Shown here one piece after another: positions 35,416-36,494 of a stretch of 36,494 nucleotides of DNA (position 1 is the stretch's first letter; every line of letters begins with the position of its first letter). Source of the DNA: an uncultured Pelagibacteraceae bacterium (lineage in GTDB: Bacteria > Pseudomonadota > Alphaproteobacteria > Pelagibacterales > Pelagibacteraceae); contig CABWYI010000003.1 of NCBI GenBank assembly GCA_902509725.1, positions 1 through 36,494 of the forward strand, in the 5' to 3' direction. The translations under genes were made by a program, and so were the position numbers. The notes under the pieces are model-generated. The model saw only the letters and a list, made by a program, of their open reading frames with translations. It was not told where the DNA came from and ran no database searches.

Positions 35416-35871
35416 TTATTTATTAAGTTGATGCTCCCATTTAAGGTTAGCACGATTTAAATTTGCTTTTTTTCTTGCATTGACCTTAAATTTTTCAAAT
35501 ATTGATGGTTCCCAGATTTGGAATGTTTTGCCCTGACCAACAAAAACCATACTATTTTTTATTTTTGCATGTTTAAGTAATTTTGGAGTAAGTGAAATTC
35601 TACCCTCACCATCAAACTGTAAATTTATACTTTCAGATAATATCGATGTTGCAAAAAAATCTCTTTTTTCCTCGAAAGGATTTAGAGAGTCAATTGCGCT
35701 AGAAATTTTTTCTATTCTATCTTGCGGCCATGCTTCAATTGATTGATTATTAAATGATGGATAACAAACTACACCGTTATATCCAAGATTAGATAAATAT
35801 GATCTAAAACTTGCAGGCACTGACACCCTTCCTTTTTTGTCTAATTTGTTTTCGTAGGTAGATAAAAACAT
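35416..35871 (-). CDS. mraZ: MraZ, dcw-cluster transcriptional regulator
   Basis: AbrB-fold DNA-binding protein that represses its own dcw promoter in characterised bacteria. The 151 residues contain two SpoVT/AbrB-like repeats: [15 protein letters not shown] near the start and [17 protein letters not shown] in the middle. The ATG at 35871 has AAAGGAA about 8 nt upstream. Fourteen bases separate its stop from the ftsZ start, so both are in one transcript. Four TGGGN boxes lie just upstream of the gene. Confidence 0.95.
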   Translation of the reverse strand: MFLSTYENKLDKKGRVSVPASFRSYLSNLGYNGVVCYPSFNNQSIEAWPQDRIEKISSAIDSLNPFEEKRDFFATSILSESINLQFDGEGRISLTPKLLKHAKIKNSMVFVGQGKTFQIWEPSIFEKFKVNARKKANLNRANLKWEHQLNK

Positions 35872-35890
35872 AAACCATAAATTCCTTTAT

Positions 35891-35926
35891 TCCCACATAT
35901 ATGGGAATATTTGGGATAATATGGGT
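35891..35926 (-). promoter_or_regulatory. MraZ operator: four TGGGN boxes upstream of mraZ
   Basis: On the plus strand, TGGGA (35902-35906), TGGGA (35912-35916) and TGGGT (35922-35926) are spaced by exactly 5 nt, the 10-bp period known for MraZ binding sites. A fourth box, TGGGA on the minus (coding) strand (35891-35895), faces them across CATATA, forming an inverted repeat with the first. The array lies 20-55 bp upstream of the mraZ ATG, so autoregulation of mraZ-ftsZ-rsmH is expected. Confidence 0.8.
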
Positions 35927-36035
35927 TTTTAAGTTCAGAGTCAACACATACTATTCATGATTTAATTAAAGATTATTGACCACTAAAAGTGAATCAAAAC
36001 GTGAACATTCTAAAAGACTATTTAAAAAAAAAGAC

Positions 36036-36393
36036 TTGCCAGATAAGCTATAAGCCGGGTTCTGTCATTTAAACCTATCATTTGTCTAGGCTTAAGATCA
36101 CTCTTAAGCTCAAGCAACTAACCCTGATGACTAGCCAAGGATGGCTTTTAGTTTTTAAACAATGTCATCTCTACTTAGTCTTGCTCTCAGTGGGGTTTTC
36201 CAGCGTTCATTGTTACCAATGGAACCGGTGTGCTCTTACCACACCTTTTCACCCTTGCCATGTTATGGCGGTTTATTTTCTGTGGCACTGTCCCTAGGGT
36301 TGCCCCTGCCAGGTGTTACCTGGCACTGTATCCTTGTAGAGCCCGGACTTTCCTCTTTAAAATATTTAAAGCGATAAGTCACTTATCTGGCTA
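36036..36393 (-). ncRNA. rnpB: RNase P RNA (bacterial type A)
   Basis: Catalytic RNA that trims tRNA 5' ends. On the minus strand the P1 helix GCCAGATAAG (36382-36391) pairs perfectly with CTTATCTGGC at the 3' end (36038-36047). Conserved cores are present: GAGGAAAGTCCGGGCTC near the 5' end, GACAGTGCCACAGAAA, GGTAAGAGCGCACCGG-type sequence with A for one base (GTGGTAAGAGCACACCGG), and ACAGAACCCGGCTTAT near the 3' end. Nine T follow 3 bases after P1 on the minus strand and could help termination. It lies 164 bp upstream of mraZ, an arrangement found in alphaproteobacteria. Short frames read through this region on the plus strand are not genes. Confidence 0.96.
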
Positions 36394-36494
36394 TTACAAT
36401 CTACAATTTAATTATCAAATTTCAAGCTGAATTTTTATTTATTTAAAAGACTTTTGCTAATTTGATAACATTCCATATCTATTTTTCCATTAAT

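Noticed and set aside
36112..36390. CTTAAG-containing repeats inside rnpB resembling the inverted repeat upstream of proteorhodopsin.
   Set aside because: They are explained by RNase P RNA helices; there is no shared longer sequence.
36082..36430. Three overlapping plus-strand frames of 66-71 codons at the right end.
   Set aside because: They are antisense readings of the RNase P RNA gene, with a composition unlike the proteins of this genome.
36435..36494. A minus-strand frame of about 19 codons open to the right edge, ending in a stop at 36435-36437, perhaps the 3' end of a gene upstream of rnpB.
   Set aside because: Too short to recognise any family; open frames of this length occur by chance.
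1..36494. CRISPR arrays, insertion sequences, prophage genes or integrase attachment sites.
   Set aside because: No spaced direct repeats, transposase motifs or phage genes were seen; all sizeable frames are housekeeping genes. The tRNA-Leu has no repeated 3' end nearby.

Overview
The window looks like a piece of a streamlined, very AT-rich alphaproteobacterial genome, most likely from the SAR11/Pelagibacterales clade. The signs are Lys/Asn/Ile-rich proteins, almost no intergenic space, an rnpB-mraZ arrangement of alphaproteobacterial type, and a leader peptide that I recognise as the start of a SAR11-type proteorhodopsin. Identifications come from reading the sequence and from family knowledge; no search was run.

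Layout. 1-13476 (+) is a tightly packed division/cell-wall (dcw) operon: ftsI (5' end outside the window), a murE-murF fusion, mraY, murD, ftsW, murG, murC, murB, ddl, ftsQ and a very short ftsA-like gene. 13541-17376 (+) continues with lpxC, bamD and ligA. 17359-21037 (-) is a uvrD-pepP pair in which both genes are frameshifted in short homopolymers. 21072-22562 (+) is an AsmA-like envelope protein and 22550-23938 (-) is fumC. 24004-24375 (+) is a MazG-like pyrophosphohydrolase, 24377-26206 (-) is nadA-nadC, and 26264-26349 (+) is tRNA-Leu(GAG). 26355-27242 (-) is ygfZ and 27286-28593 (+) is a dihydroorotase. 28579-32714 (-) is a four-gene unit: prpE-type acyl-CoA synthetase, SMR exporter, GT2 glycosyltransferase and a WecE-like aminotransferase. 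The start of a proteorhodopsin gene follows at 32931 (+) but breaks off after about 38 codons. From there the sequence is rsmH, ftsZ, mraZ and the RNase P RNA gene, all on the minus strand.

The most notable structural point is the junction near 33033-33044. A proteorhodopsin gene is cut at its 5' end and fused tail-on to an rsmH gene that lacks its last residues. The right-hand block (rnpB-mraZ-ftsZ-rsmH) would normally sit just upstream of the ftsI at the left edge, so it is inverted relative to its expected partner. This is either a chimera of the kind made by whole-genome amplification or assembly, or a real inversion of about 33 kb. The sequence left of position 1 would tell which.

The most notable biological point is the division machinery. 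The ftsA-like protein keeps what looks like the 1A/1C part of FtsA and a C-terminal amphipathic helix, but lacks the ATP-binding lobe and the FtsZ-binding domain. ftsZ has left its usual place after ftsA and lies between mraZ and rsmH, behind a clear four-box MraZ operator.

Together the intact genes cover cytoplasmic peptidoglycan precursor synthesis from UDP-MurNAc to lipid II (MurB-F, Ddl, MraY, MurG), septal synthesis (FtsW/FtsI/FtsQ), outer-membrane assembly (LpxC, BamD), DNA ligation, NAD and pyrimidine synthesis, and a fumarase.
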